A stretch of 64,000 nt of DNA from Tolypeutes matacus (taxonomy: Eukaryota; Chordata; Mammalia; Cingulata; Chlamyphoridae). Where the stretch lies: assembly GCA_026826555.1 (NCBI GenBank), contig JAKSZT010053764.1:37553520-37617519 (forward strand). Reading direction: 5' to 3'. The notes beneath the pieces were generated by a model, which saw only the letters and a program-made list of their open reading frames with translations, did not search any database and had not been told where the DNA came from. Made by a program: the position numbers and the translations under genes. Positions 46,613 through 56,138 of this stretch are shown in pieces (the first letter of the stretch is position 1; every line of letters starts with the position of its first letter).

Positions 46613-47174
46613 ACAGAGAGGCAAGTGGCACTCCCTGACCCCTGCAGGAGACTGGTGAGTTTTTAATTAAAGCCTGTCTGTACACTCTTTTGTTTTATTA
46701 GCAAGGCCCTGAGATTACCTCTGGGGCCCCTGAAGCTGTTTGCCTGTGAGCCACAGAACAGTCTCTGCTTTTAATGTGCATTTTAATGTCAGGTTTAACT
46801 GAGGATCTCAGTCCCTGGGAGTGGCCATGAGATGAGCTTGCTCATGGCTATCTCCTAAGACCTCTGCAAAGTAGGCAAGAGAAAGGTCCCTAGCCAGTCC
46901 CTTTCCTAGTGAGAAAGCCCAGTTTGGGAGCTAAGGTCTGGGAACCAGACCCAGACATCTCCCAAGACCTCTAATGCTCTGGGGATGCCCAGAGACATAA
47001 GGTTCCTGATCCCCAGAACATGGGGACAGTAAGCAGGTCTCCTGATCTCCAGGACACTGGCTTGGCAAGCAATCTGTTCAGCCAGGTCTAGCAGTGGGAT
47101 GCCACCCAAACTGATGAATGCTTCTATCCTCCCCTACGATAGTGGGTGGCTTTAATTGGGACAACCTGCCTACT

Positions 47175-47568
47175 GATGATCTAAAAAGAAAGACGCTAAT
47201 CTTTTCCTGCCACATCATGTGGCCACAGTATGGCTGAGAGTGGGCTTTTTATGAGACCTTGAATTCCAGTTAAATCTGTGAAAGAGGGAAGATGGAGAAG
47301 ACAGACAGATCTGAGGGCCAGAGACCGCATGACCATGTCTCCTTAAAGAGATTAGGAAATGTAATACCAAACTGATCAATTTTAAATAAGCTCAGGGAAA
47401 TTACTCAGAGGCAGAACCTAGGAACCCAGCCAGTCTGCATTGGATATCCATAGAAAGCTGCAGAAACTTTCCCTGGGCCCCCAAACTTCCATGAACTCCC
47501 TTTTAGAAACAGCTTTCTCAGTTTTCAACAATCGAGAACACACTGCCAAGATGGAGAAGGTAAGGAGA
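47175..47568 (+). pseudogene. gag relics, first set (matrix and capsid end)
   Basis: Matrix-like TLIFSCHIMWPQYG at 47199-47240 (frame from 47175) runs into a stop. About 280 bp later VFNNREHTAKMEKVRR at 47521-47568 looks like the capsid C-terminal end. Most of gag between them is deleted. Frames are broken. Confidence 0.6.
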
Positions 47569-47656
47569 GGTGGGTGCAGGGTCCAGGACAAGCTCACCTT
47601 TTAACTGCCACTGCTAAAGACACCAGTCATCTCAGGGTTACCCGAATTCAGCCTCA

Positions 47657-48090
47657 ATGTCAGCAGGAACCTGGCCCCAAGCTGCCTCACCACATGGACC
47701 GCTGGGGCCTTGCCCCAGGGGAAGACAGAAGGGACCTGAAGCCATGCATGAACCATCAACCAGGAGGCCTTGGGTGACCCTTGATGTGGGAGATAAGATG
47801 GCTAATTTCTTAATTAACATGAGAGCCTATTACTCGGTCCTAGCCTGCACTCCAGACCTCTCCTAACCTTGGTTGTGTGTAATGAGGGGAGTGAATGGGG
47901 TATCAAGATCTAGGCCATTTACTAAATCTCTCCCTTGTAGAATAAGGAACCTCCTCATATGCCATCAATTAAGATTAAAAAAAAAAAAAAAAAAAAAAAA
48001 AGGTTCCTGGCTATTCTTAGCTCCCTGCCTATTCCCTTGTAACACTCCAATCCTTCCAGCAAAAAAGCCTTGCAAGGGAGATAACTAATG
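47657..48090 (+). pseudogene. Retroviral protease and start of RT, relic
   Basis: RPWVTLDVGDKMANFL at about 47765 resembles the start of gammaretroviral protease, but the catalytic Asp-Thr/Ser-Gly is lost (N-M-R at this place). SVL follows, and FTKSLPCRIR in the next frame matches the later protease. An A29 run (47973-48001) then breaks the frame before PCNTPILPAKKP, which resembles the start of RT. No further RT motifs found. Confidence 0.65.
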
Positions 48091-49300
48091 GGATGCAGCC
48101 CTCAGAGCAGTCCCAATTCATGTCTCTTCAGGGCAGGGTTTCTCTGGATCCCTTAGCTCCATACTTAGCAGCTGCCCAGGGATTTTCCTAGAGGAATGAA
48201 GCTGGAGGGTCCCGCATGAGGTTTCTGCCATGGACGGACACTGGGAGCTTTGCGTCTAGGTGATTCTAAAGTCAGGTCTTTCCCTATGCTAAGTGTGTAA
48301 AGTTCTCTCTTCTGTTCTAATCTGTATTAACTTTGTGTTTTAATTTTTTAAATCTGTGTTTAACTTTGTTAGTCTGCTCGTGCCTAGGAACTTGTAAATC
48401 AGATTTTGGGTTCACCTGTTACAAATTGGATAACGGTGAAAGGTAACCTAAAAATGAGTCTTTAAATGTCAATACTATCTTGCAATTGGATTTGATGTAT
48501 AATTCACAAGTAGAATTAATTCAACTGCTGGAAAAGCAGAAAAACTTAGCAAAGTTGTTACTAATAAAATACTTTTAGTTGCTTAGTTAATAAACAAAAG
48601 TGCCCAATTTGTTTTTAAAGTAAAAACTTACTAGAAACTGTAAGAGTTAAGAACATTATATAGATGGCTTTATATTATAAAACAGCAGGATAATATCTGA
48701 TATTTCTATAACTGGATGGATTTAGCTACTGTGATGGTAATCTTAGACTAATTTACCTTTGTTTATGGTTACTTCAGGTCTAGCCACACCCTTACTTATG
48801 CTTGCTGTAGTAATGGTAATTATAAACTAAACTTACCTCTGATTATGGTTATTTTGTGACTAGCTTACTAGGTTCACCTTGCCCATAGACTTCAGCTATT
48901 GTGATGATAATTCTAAACTGAGTTTGCCTTTGCTTATGGTTATTTCATGACAACTTCTGTCCCCCATGGCTCAGGGGAAGGCAAATTTAAGACACCCCTG
49001 TCTCCTGTCCTACCACTGGTATTAATGACCCTGCTTTCTTTCATGGGTATCCAGGTGTGGACTAGATTGCTACCTGGTGGAATTCTCAACCTTCAGAGTT
49101 GGTCATCCACTCTTGCAGCCCAGCAGCTGCCGGAGTCCTGTTAGCTCCAAGGACTGGGGAGTGAGGGTCTTCCCACCTCAAATGTTGATGTTCCTAAAAG
49201 CAGCAAGGCATGAGAAAAACCAGGACCCCTGAGACTTCAATGACCTCAGTGAGTATATACTGGAATTAGTGTTTCTTATCCAAGTTCTGTCAAAGTCAAA

Positions 49301-49680
49301 ATGGGAAATAAGCAAAGCTCTGAAGTAAAGGAAAATGTTGTAAATTGTATTTTTTTTTTTAAATTTATTTTTATTGTGGGTAAAAATCAAAATTCTCACA
49401 ATACATACAAACATTTGCAAAATGATATATGTAAATTGTATTTTAAAGCATTGGGAACAATTTGGTTATAAGCCAATAACTAAAGAATGAATTTCTTGTG
49501 CAAAACTGCATGGTCACAGTGCAGATTAATTAGAAATAGCCTTCAAAGAAATCTGTTAAATGTTATTTTACAGTTAAACTTATTTTGTAAGAGAATGAAA
49601 ATTATAAGAGTGTTATTCAAATTGTTAAAACTTAAATATGTATTTATATATGTGAATAAATATTCCTGGAGCCCAAATTA
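49301..49680 (+). pseudogene. Second gag-like start (matrix), relic
   Basis: ATGGGAAATAAGCAAAGC at 49301 encodes MGNKQSSEVKENVVN, a start with the Gly-2 used for myristoylation. A T-rich insertion of about 80 bp (49350-49433) with the TSD TGTAAATTGTATTTT breaks it. FLCKTAWSQCRL at about 49490 lines up with the matrix block of the first set (FSCHIMWPQYG). Several stops. Confidence 0.55.
49350..49433 (-). mobile_element. Short T-rich retroinsertion in the second gag relic
   Basis: About 80 bp (tttttttttt aaatttattt, then gtaaaaatcaaaattctcac) flanked by TGTAAATTGTATTTT on both sides. Probably a very truncated reverse L1 tail. Confidence 0.55.
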
Positions 49681-50315
49681 GGCTAAGCAGGATGGAAAGG
49701 TCATATAGAAATCTGAATATAGAAAATATTGAGAAAGGGAAAAAGATTTTCCTAAACTCTTGACCTACTGAACCCCCAGGACCTTCTCTTTGCAAGAGCT
49801 ATGAGGGAGGGGCTAGGTGTGGCAGATTAAAACCCTATCTTCTATGCTGGGGAAGTAGGAATCAGTTTGCCCTATAATTCCCCAATTTAAACCTTTTAAC
49901 AACCTTAAAATAAGGGTGGTTAATAATCCTATTACCAAATTTCAGTAAGTAAAGGAAAAGTCCCTGAAAGCTATGGAAAGGTATTTTCTAAATTACAATT
50001 AAAACAAATTAAACAATTATAATTATTCCAGAACCTAGCAGTCAGTATGCTTTTAATATTATTCAGTTTTAGAATTTTATTAAAGAAAAGAGGTTTTAGC
50101 CTCCTGTAAAGGAAGGAAAAAGAATATTCCTTGCATAAACCATTATAAATGGTTTCAATTTTATTTAGTTTGGGTATAATCTCTCTAGGTTTATAGGGTA
50201 CCAATTAAATAAATTAACATTATATGTATTAAATCTTTAAGATTATGAAAATTTTAAGTTTGTGTTTAACGAAATTAAGATAAAGATAAATTTCATTGGT
50301 TGGTAATTGTAATTT

Positions 50316-50500
50316 TTTTTTTTTTTTAAAGATTTTATTTATTTATTCATTTATCCCCCCCTTGCTGCTTGTGCTCACTGGGTCAGCTAACCACGCAGTG
50401 CGGGCGGGCTTGCCTCCACCAGGAGGCCCCAGGAACCGAACCCGGGGCCTCCCATATGGTAAACGGGAGCCCTACTGATTGAGCCACAGCTGCTTCCCGA
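50316..50500 (-). mobile_element. DAS-III type SINE inside the provirus
   Basis: Reverse full-length copy. TSD TAATTGTAATTT at 50304-50315 and 50501-50512. Confidence 0.93.
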
Positions 50501-50715
50501 TAATTGTAATTTAATAAGATTATTTAATGTAAAGTAACTAGTCTATGTGGTCATGGTTAATTATAAACATCTTCTAAACTACTGAAGCATTTAAATCGCC
50601 AGTTCCAGGAAGCCATTATTAGAAACCTAAATTGATATTAATGACAAAAAGTAACTCTGTAACAGGGAAACCTGTCAGAGGCCACCTCAATTTTCACATT
50701 AAAGTGGTGGTAAGG

Positions 50716-51747
50716 TGCGAATATTCTCACTGTCCTGATTTTGTGATAATCAGGGTAGGCTAAACATTTGCTATATTAGAAACCATGCATGTGTCCCCAG
50801 ACCTAGTTTTTCTCCCTAGGTCTGGTTTTTAGAATGCTGGTGATAAAATAAGCCTGATTTATTAAATGACCATCCTGTACGGCAAAAGACTGTAACTCTA
50901 GGTATCTTTGGTCAACCTTAAGAGATATAGCAGGGGGATGGATGTGGCTCAAATGGTTGGGTATCTGTCTCCCATATGGAGGGACCTGGATTTGATCCCC
51001 AGAAACTCCCAGTAAAAATTAAAAGAAGAAAATTGTAGACGGCGTGTGGGCCACCAGACCCTGTACATGGGTGCGCCATCAGGCCCCTCAAGCGGGTGAT
51101 CCCTCTGGGCCCTGTGTGTGGGTACATGGCTAGATCATGCGAGTGGGTGCGCCGCCAGGCCTCATGTGCGGGTGAGCCCCCCAGGCCCTGCGAGCCATGC
51201 AGCAAGATGATGACATAACAGGAGAGAGACACAAGGGAGAGCCAAGACGAGACACGTGGAAAAACCAGGAACTAAGGTGGCGCAGGTGGTAGAACGCCTC
51301 TCTCCCACATTGGAGGTCCCGAGGATCAAATCCCAGTGAAGATAGGAGAAGAAGGATGAGAAGACAGGGCAGGAAATGGACACAGAGAGTTGCCCAGCAA
51401 ATGGGCACAAAAACAGCAAAAATGGGGGGGGGGCAATAAAAATGGATAAAAGTAAATAAATAAACAAATAAATCCTTAAAAAATATATAGAGGAGTAAGA
51501 TACGGACTATAGTTGGTAGTAATACTTTGACTATGTTCTTTCATAATTTCCTAACAAATGTTTCACAACAATGCAAAATATTTATGGTGGGGTGATATGT
51601 GGGAGCCCTGTATGATGTTATGCAAGTTTGTTTTGTAAGATCACGATGTTTACTGAACACTTATAGTTTATGTATGTTCATGTATGAATGATATACTTCT
51701 ATAAATTGTTTAAAAAATAAAACTGAATCTGTAAAATAAAAATAAAT
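50716..51747 (+). mobile_element. Composite retroposon, copy 2 (unknown head + DAS dimer + L1-type 3' end)
   Basis: Starts TGCGAATATTCTC, the same base as copy 1. Head at 50716-50935; DAS dimer at about 50936-51483, longer than in copy 1 because of a 130-bp linker with repeats of the gggtgcgcc type; L1-type 3' end at about 51490-51715 and an A-rich tail. TSD AAAGTGGTGGTAAGG at 50701-50715 and 51748-51762. It lies inside the class I provirus, so it moved after that provirus inserted. Confidence 0.85.
50797..50825 (+). other. 10-bp stem-loop in the composite head
   Basis: CCAGACCTAG (50797-50806) and CTAGGTCTGG (50816-50825) are perfectly complementary with a 9-nt loop. In copy 1 the stem is 9 bp (13422-13430 with 13440-13448). 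A smaller CCTGAT/ATCAGG hairpin lies about 60 bp upstream. RNA function is unproven. Confidence 0.6.
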
Positions 51748-51942
51748 AAAGTGGTGGTAAGGAAAGAGAACCTTGATTCCATTGGGAATCTTCAGTTTTC
51801 ATAAAATAATTGAGAAAGTAGTTTTTCCTCTACTGCTAAAGTAAAATACCTGTTAATTAATGTAATCATGGCAAAAGTAATATCATTTGAATATAACATT
51901 GGAAGTATTTAGAAAGTATATTAAAAAAGTAAGTTGTATTAG

Positions 51943-52384
51943 TGAGGGTTTTCTCGGGAAACAGAATCAACAGGAGATATCTGTCAATAATATGAGATTT
52001 TAAAAGAGTCTCTCACATGACCGTGGGGATGCACAAGTCCAGGTTCCGCAGGCAGGCTGCATGCCAGGGGCTCTGAGGAAAGTCCAATGAAAGGTCCTTG
52101 ATGAGTTTCTGGGAGAAGTTGGCTGTCCAAAGACCAGCGGGGAAATTCTCTCTGAATGTTGAAATCATTTCCCCTTTTAAGGCATTCAACTGATTGGATA
52201 AAAGCGTCACCCATTGCTGATGCAATCTCCCTGACTGAAGCAGATGTAATCAACCATCATGCAGTAAACTCACTGGTGATCGAAGTCCATAAGTGCTCTT
52301 GTATTACAATTAGCCCAGTGCTTTCTGGACCTAATACCTGGACACAATTACCTGGACAAGTTGACATATTAGCCTAACCATCAC
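51943..52384 (-). mobile_element. MLT2-like LTR inserted in the provirus
   Basis: Reverse copy of the family at 62590-63022: agtgagggttttctcgggaa at the left, caactgattggataaaagcg in the middle, and agttgacatattagcctaac at the right. Family name tentative. Confidence 0.55.
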
Positions 52385-52821
52385 ATAAGGGATAGATTTC
52401 AATATCATCAAATCTCTTGTGCATTCAAACCAGGCATTCAGTATACTGTATGGTGCTTCTCCATTTGAGTTATTGGCTAGGCTGGTCACTAAGACACCTA
52501 AAACAATAAAAGTATCTACCACATCTCTAGACATTGCTCCTGAAGTAGATGGAAAATACATTGCAGCTTTGGACTCCTGCAGCAGCCAGCAATGGCTCGG
52601 TATGGTCAGATGTACAATGGACATTGCCTCTGGACTGGCTCTGTTTCATAGTGCCAAAGGGCGCTTGCATCTGGCCGGCGAAACACTGGAGCCTTACCTT
52701 CCTAGCTTCTCTCTAGGGTCAACAACAGTGCTGCAGCATGCTGGTATGTGAAGGACATACCAAGTGGAGCAACAATTACCAGAGTAATGTGAGTAGAACT
52801 TAAACCAACAGAATTGGTATT

Positions 52822-53830
52822 ATGGCCCATGGAGAGATAACATGTAGGATATTGCAAATTTGGAACTTAGATCTATTAACTGCACCTCAAAGAGAAACTT
52901 ATGTATTGATTAGTGCATTAATTAGAGTTCAGTACTGTGCCTATATCTCTTCTATTCTGGATCATATGCAGAGGGAAGTTGAACATATTAAAAGTCTTGG
53001 TGAGGGAAGCAGATGTGGCTCAATTGACAGGGCTCCCGTTTACCATATGGGAGGCTCTGGGTTCGATTCCTGGGGCCTCCTGGTGAAGGCAAGACAGCCC
53101 GTGTGGTACAGCAAGACAACCCAACAAAGGGAGACAAGCAGACACAGAAAAACACACAGCAAATGGACACAGCGAGCACAAGCAGCAAGGGGGGGATAAA
53201 TAAATAAAAATAAAAATCTTAAAAAAAAAAAAAAAAAAGTCTTGGTGAATTTAATTCATTTTCTAAGTATTTAATGAATGTGCCTATAAGACAAAAGAAT
53301 GGCTCTCTTAAGTACTGTCTTTATTTTACATGCCATATGCCTGTCTTGTTGTTACCTATACTCTTTATGAGTTTATGTCTAGGTAGTGCCTCTCCTTATA
53401 CCTCTCCTAGCCATTCTAGGCATAACCACCACTGTGGGAACTGGGGTTGGCAGTTTATACCAAATCCAGCAGATCTACTACAATCTCTCCTAGAGGTAAC
53501 CAACAGCATAAAAGAACTCAAAGAAGAATGCTGTTTCCCATCAACATTGGGAGGATGCAGCCTCTGAAGACACCTGGCCTTTCTCACTCTTGTGATCCAG
53601 TATGTCATGGCTGGTCCCCTTTTGGGCCCACTTACCACCATCTTCTTTATCCTTTTAGTAGGACCATGTATCTTCAAATTTCTAATTAAATTTATTTCTT
53701 ACAGAATCAATGCCTTATTAGTCATGCGGGAATTTCATCCAGTTCCAACCAGGGTGCTGGACCCGTCTTCCCTCAACTGCAATAGAATAACCAGAGGGTT
53801 TTACACCTTGTCAGGTAGGACCTGACCAGC
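52822..53830 (+). pseudogene. env transmembrane-subunit relic of the class I provirus
   Basis: The frame at 52822-53003 (TAPQRETYVLISALI, then a Cys-Ala-Tyr) leads to a SINE. After it the frames at 53274-53567 and 53592-53825 contain NSIKELKEECC and the membrane anchor LLGPLTTIFFILLVGPCIF (about 53619-53675), followed by a basic KF-ISYR tail. This is the order of a gammaretroviral TM subunit. Disrupted by a SINE (53004-53235), stops and frame changes. Confidence 0.65.
53004..53235 (+). mobile_element. DAS SINE (long-tail form) inside env
   Basis: gggaagcagatgtggctcaa to cgattcctggggcctcctgg, tail with acacagaaaaacacacagca. TSD AAAGTCTTGGTGA at 52991-53003 and 53236-53248. Confidence 0.93.
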
Positions 53831-53900
53831 AGGAAGTAGCTACAGAAGAATGACCATCACCCTTCAGTGGCCCCTTAAGAATAAGGGTGTAAACTCTCTG

Positions 53901-53911
53901 AGGGGGGGAGT
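53901..53911 (+). promoter_or_regulatory. Polypurine tract
   Basis: AGGGGGGGAGT directly before the 3' LTR, where plus-strand DNA synthesis starts in retroviruses. Confidence 0.75.
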
Positions 53912-54537
53912 TGAGGCAGGTTAGTACAGTGAAAGTGGGAATGCAGCTGGCCCAGCAGACAACATGGCTGTGAGACCCTGTCTGGAAACCTCCTGAGAAG
54001 GCTGCCAGGACCCTGCAAGACCCCAGCCACAAGATCCCATTTGGAAAAACGAGATCCTGTTTGACTCATGAGATCTTGTTGGGTCAAGAGAAAGCCCTGG
54101 GGGGTGGATGTGGCTCAACTGGTTGGGCGTCCGTCTCCCATATGGAGGGACCTGGGTTCGATCCCCAGGACCTCCCGGAAAAAAAAAAAAAAAAAAAAAA
54201 AAGAGAAAGCCCTGGATACCCTCAAAATGATTCACCATTGGCCCCCTGAGAAATGACAGGTGGGGCAACCAATCAGAATAGCAAACAGCTGGGGACCCGC
54301 CCCAACATTATGAAGGGGGAGGACAAGAAACTTTAAAGAGCCCTGACCTGGGGTCCCACGCTCAACTTACCCTGCAGTATGCCCGCAGTCCATGCCTTGG
54401 ACCATGTACTTTTCTCATTTTCTTGTTTCTTAATAAACTTTTTACTCCCTTGCCTATCCCATGGCATGTCCTTAAATTCTTTTATGCAACATAAGCCAAG
54501 AACCAAGAAACCCGGAAACCAGAGCCATCTGTTAACA
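53912..54537 (+). repeat. 3' LTR of the class I provirus, with a SINE insertion
   Basis: TGAGGCAGG...GTTAACA, 526 bp without its SINE (54101-54200) and one TSD copy. AATAAA at 54432-54437 and a CCAAT box (caaccaatcagaat). It differs from the 5' LTR by many substitutions. Confidence 0.92.
54101..54200 (+). mobile_element. DAS SINE, short monomer in the 3' LTR
   Basis: ggggtggatgtggctcaact to gatccccaggacctcccgg plus an A22 tail. TSD GAGAAAGCCCTGG at 54088-54100 and 54203-54215. The matching 5' LTR position is empty. Confidence 0.94.
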
Positions 54538-54919
54538 AAACCATGAATCCATAAAGATATAAATGAAATAATATATTGAAAATTTCATAAAGCACAACAT
54601 ATTTATATAGTTGAAAAGCACCTCCCTACCAAAAAAAAAAATTATTACAAAGAGAAAAATTAACTTTACATTTAAGGCAGACACACCTTAATCAAAGTGA
54701 ACATCACTAGTAATGGGACAAATCTATACAATGCATTACCTGATAGGGTGCTATGAAAGGAATACAGCATCCCTTCTGTGATATTCCAGCCAAAAATGCA
54801 CAATGTGAATCTAATTATGATGAGATATTAGACACATGCAAATTGAGAGACATTTTACTAAACAACTGGTCTCTAACTTTCAAAAGTGTAAAAATCATCA
54901 AAGTCAAGGAAAGCTGAAG

Positions 54920-55145
54920 AACTATTCCTGACTGAAGGCAACTAAGGAGACATGACAACCAAATGCAATATGTGATTCTGAACCGAATTCCTTTGCTGTA
55001 AAGGACATTACTGGGATGATTTGTGAATCTTGAAAGGGACTGAGAACTAAATGGTAGCAATGTAACAATGTTAATTTCTTTATTTTAATGATTGTACTAC
55101 TGTGGTTATGTAAGAGAACATCCTTGTTTGAAGGCAATATACACT
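54920..55145 (+). mobile_element. Old L1-type 3' end
   Basis: caaatgcaatatgtgattct, aaggacattactgggatgat and tgtggttatgtaagagaaca resemble the block at 24050-24200. Degraded. Confidence 0.5.
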
Positions 55146-55149
55146 AGAG

Positions 55150-55834
55150 TACTCTGGAGTATCAGGCTGGCAACTTAACTCTCAAATAAACCAGGGAAAA
55201 AGAAAGTTTGTTTTACTGTACTTGCAGATATTCCTTACGTTTGCAATTGTTTCAATGTTTAAAAAGTCATTTAAACTAAACAAAATGAAGTAGTGATCAC
55301 TAGAAGACAGAATGCGTTTGGTGAGAATATTGTGCCAGAGTAACTTTCTTTAGAGCTTTTGTTAGAATTATTGAGCTGGTATTTGGCCACAGAGTAAACA
55401 TAGTAACTGATTTGAGAAAAAACTTGACAAAAACCTCATGCAGTATCTTTGTAAATGAAATGGAAAAGTGTGTGTTAGAAAATAGACAAGTTTGGCAGAT
55501 TCACAGTTAGTTGAATATTTGTACCAAAATAAGGCTGATTTTTTCTTTTTTTGTCATCCTGAAGGAAGTCACCACCAGCATGCCACAGGACTTTGTGTCT
55601 GGCCTTATTCTGCCTAATGTTTTTGTCATCTTTATGAAATGTACAGAAAATAATACTTAGGAGACTAGATAATATACTGGATGACAGAATCATAATTCAA
55701 AAATTCTGCAATGATAGGCCAAATCAAATTAAGGTATATTTGGTATGTATATGAATATATGTATGAAGTCCTATGAAGAAATAAGCATAAAGTCCTTCAC
55801 TTGTGTATACAGGTATACAAAACTAACTACACAA
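55150..55834. other. Intergenic stretch with no recognised feature
   Basis: AT-rich, with no repeat that I can name and no frame with family likeness. Confidence 0.4.
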
Positions 55835-55844
55835 ATACAATCTA

Positions 55845-56046
55845 GGGAAGCGGCTGTGGCTCAATCAGTGGGGCTCCCGTTTACCATATGGGGGGCCCCG
55901 GGTTCGGTTCCCAGGGCCTCCTGGTGAGGGCGGGCCTGCCCGCTCGGCGTGGTTGGCTGACCCGGAGAGCACGGGCAGCAAGGGGGGGATAAATGAATAA
56001 ATAAATAAAATCTTTAAAAAAAAACAAAAAAAAACAAAAAAAACAT
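55845..56046 (+). mobile_element. DAS-III type SINE
   Basis: Full-length. The tail is (AAAAC)n. TSD ATACAATCTA at 55835-55844 and 56047-56056. Confidence 0.93.
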
Positions 56047-56138
56047 ATACAATCTAAGAAAGCCCTGGTTTAATTGTAATTCAAGGGAAAAAAAGACCTG
56101 AAGGTTTTAGATGACTGAAAACTTAAGTGGACTAAGTG

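Larger units (their letters stand above)
46042..54537 (+). mobile_element. Class I (gammaretrovirus-like) endogenous provirus, defective
   Basis: Two similar LTRs (46042-46589 and 53912-54537) in direct orientation, with TG...CA ends and a 4-bp TSD AAAC (46038-46041 and 54538-54541). A primer-binding-site region follows the left LTR and a polypurine tract precedes the right one. The interior holds relics of gag, protease and the start of RT (47175-48090), a second gag-like start (49301), and an env transmembrane region (52822-53830). Most of pol is missing. At least five later insertions lie inside. Nothing is capable of expression as a full protein. Confidence 0.9.

Noticed and set aside
50296..50478. 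Recurring hydrophobic frame (ILFIYSFIPPLLLVL...) seen at several places (also 14563, 18757, 56823)
   Set aside because: It is the translation of the reverse strand of DAS SINEs and repeats wherever they occur. Not a membrane protein family.
52419..52751. 110-residue open frame inside the provirus
   Set aside because: No retroviral or cellular motif recognised; it lies between an LTR insertion and the env relic and is probably chance or badly decayed pol/env.
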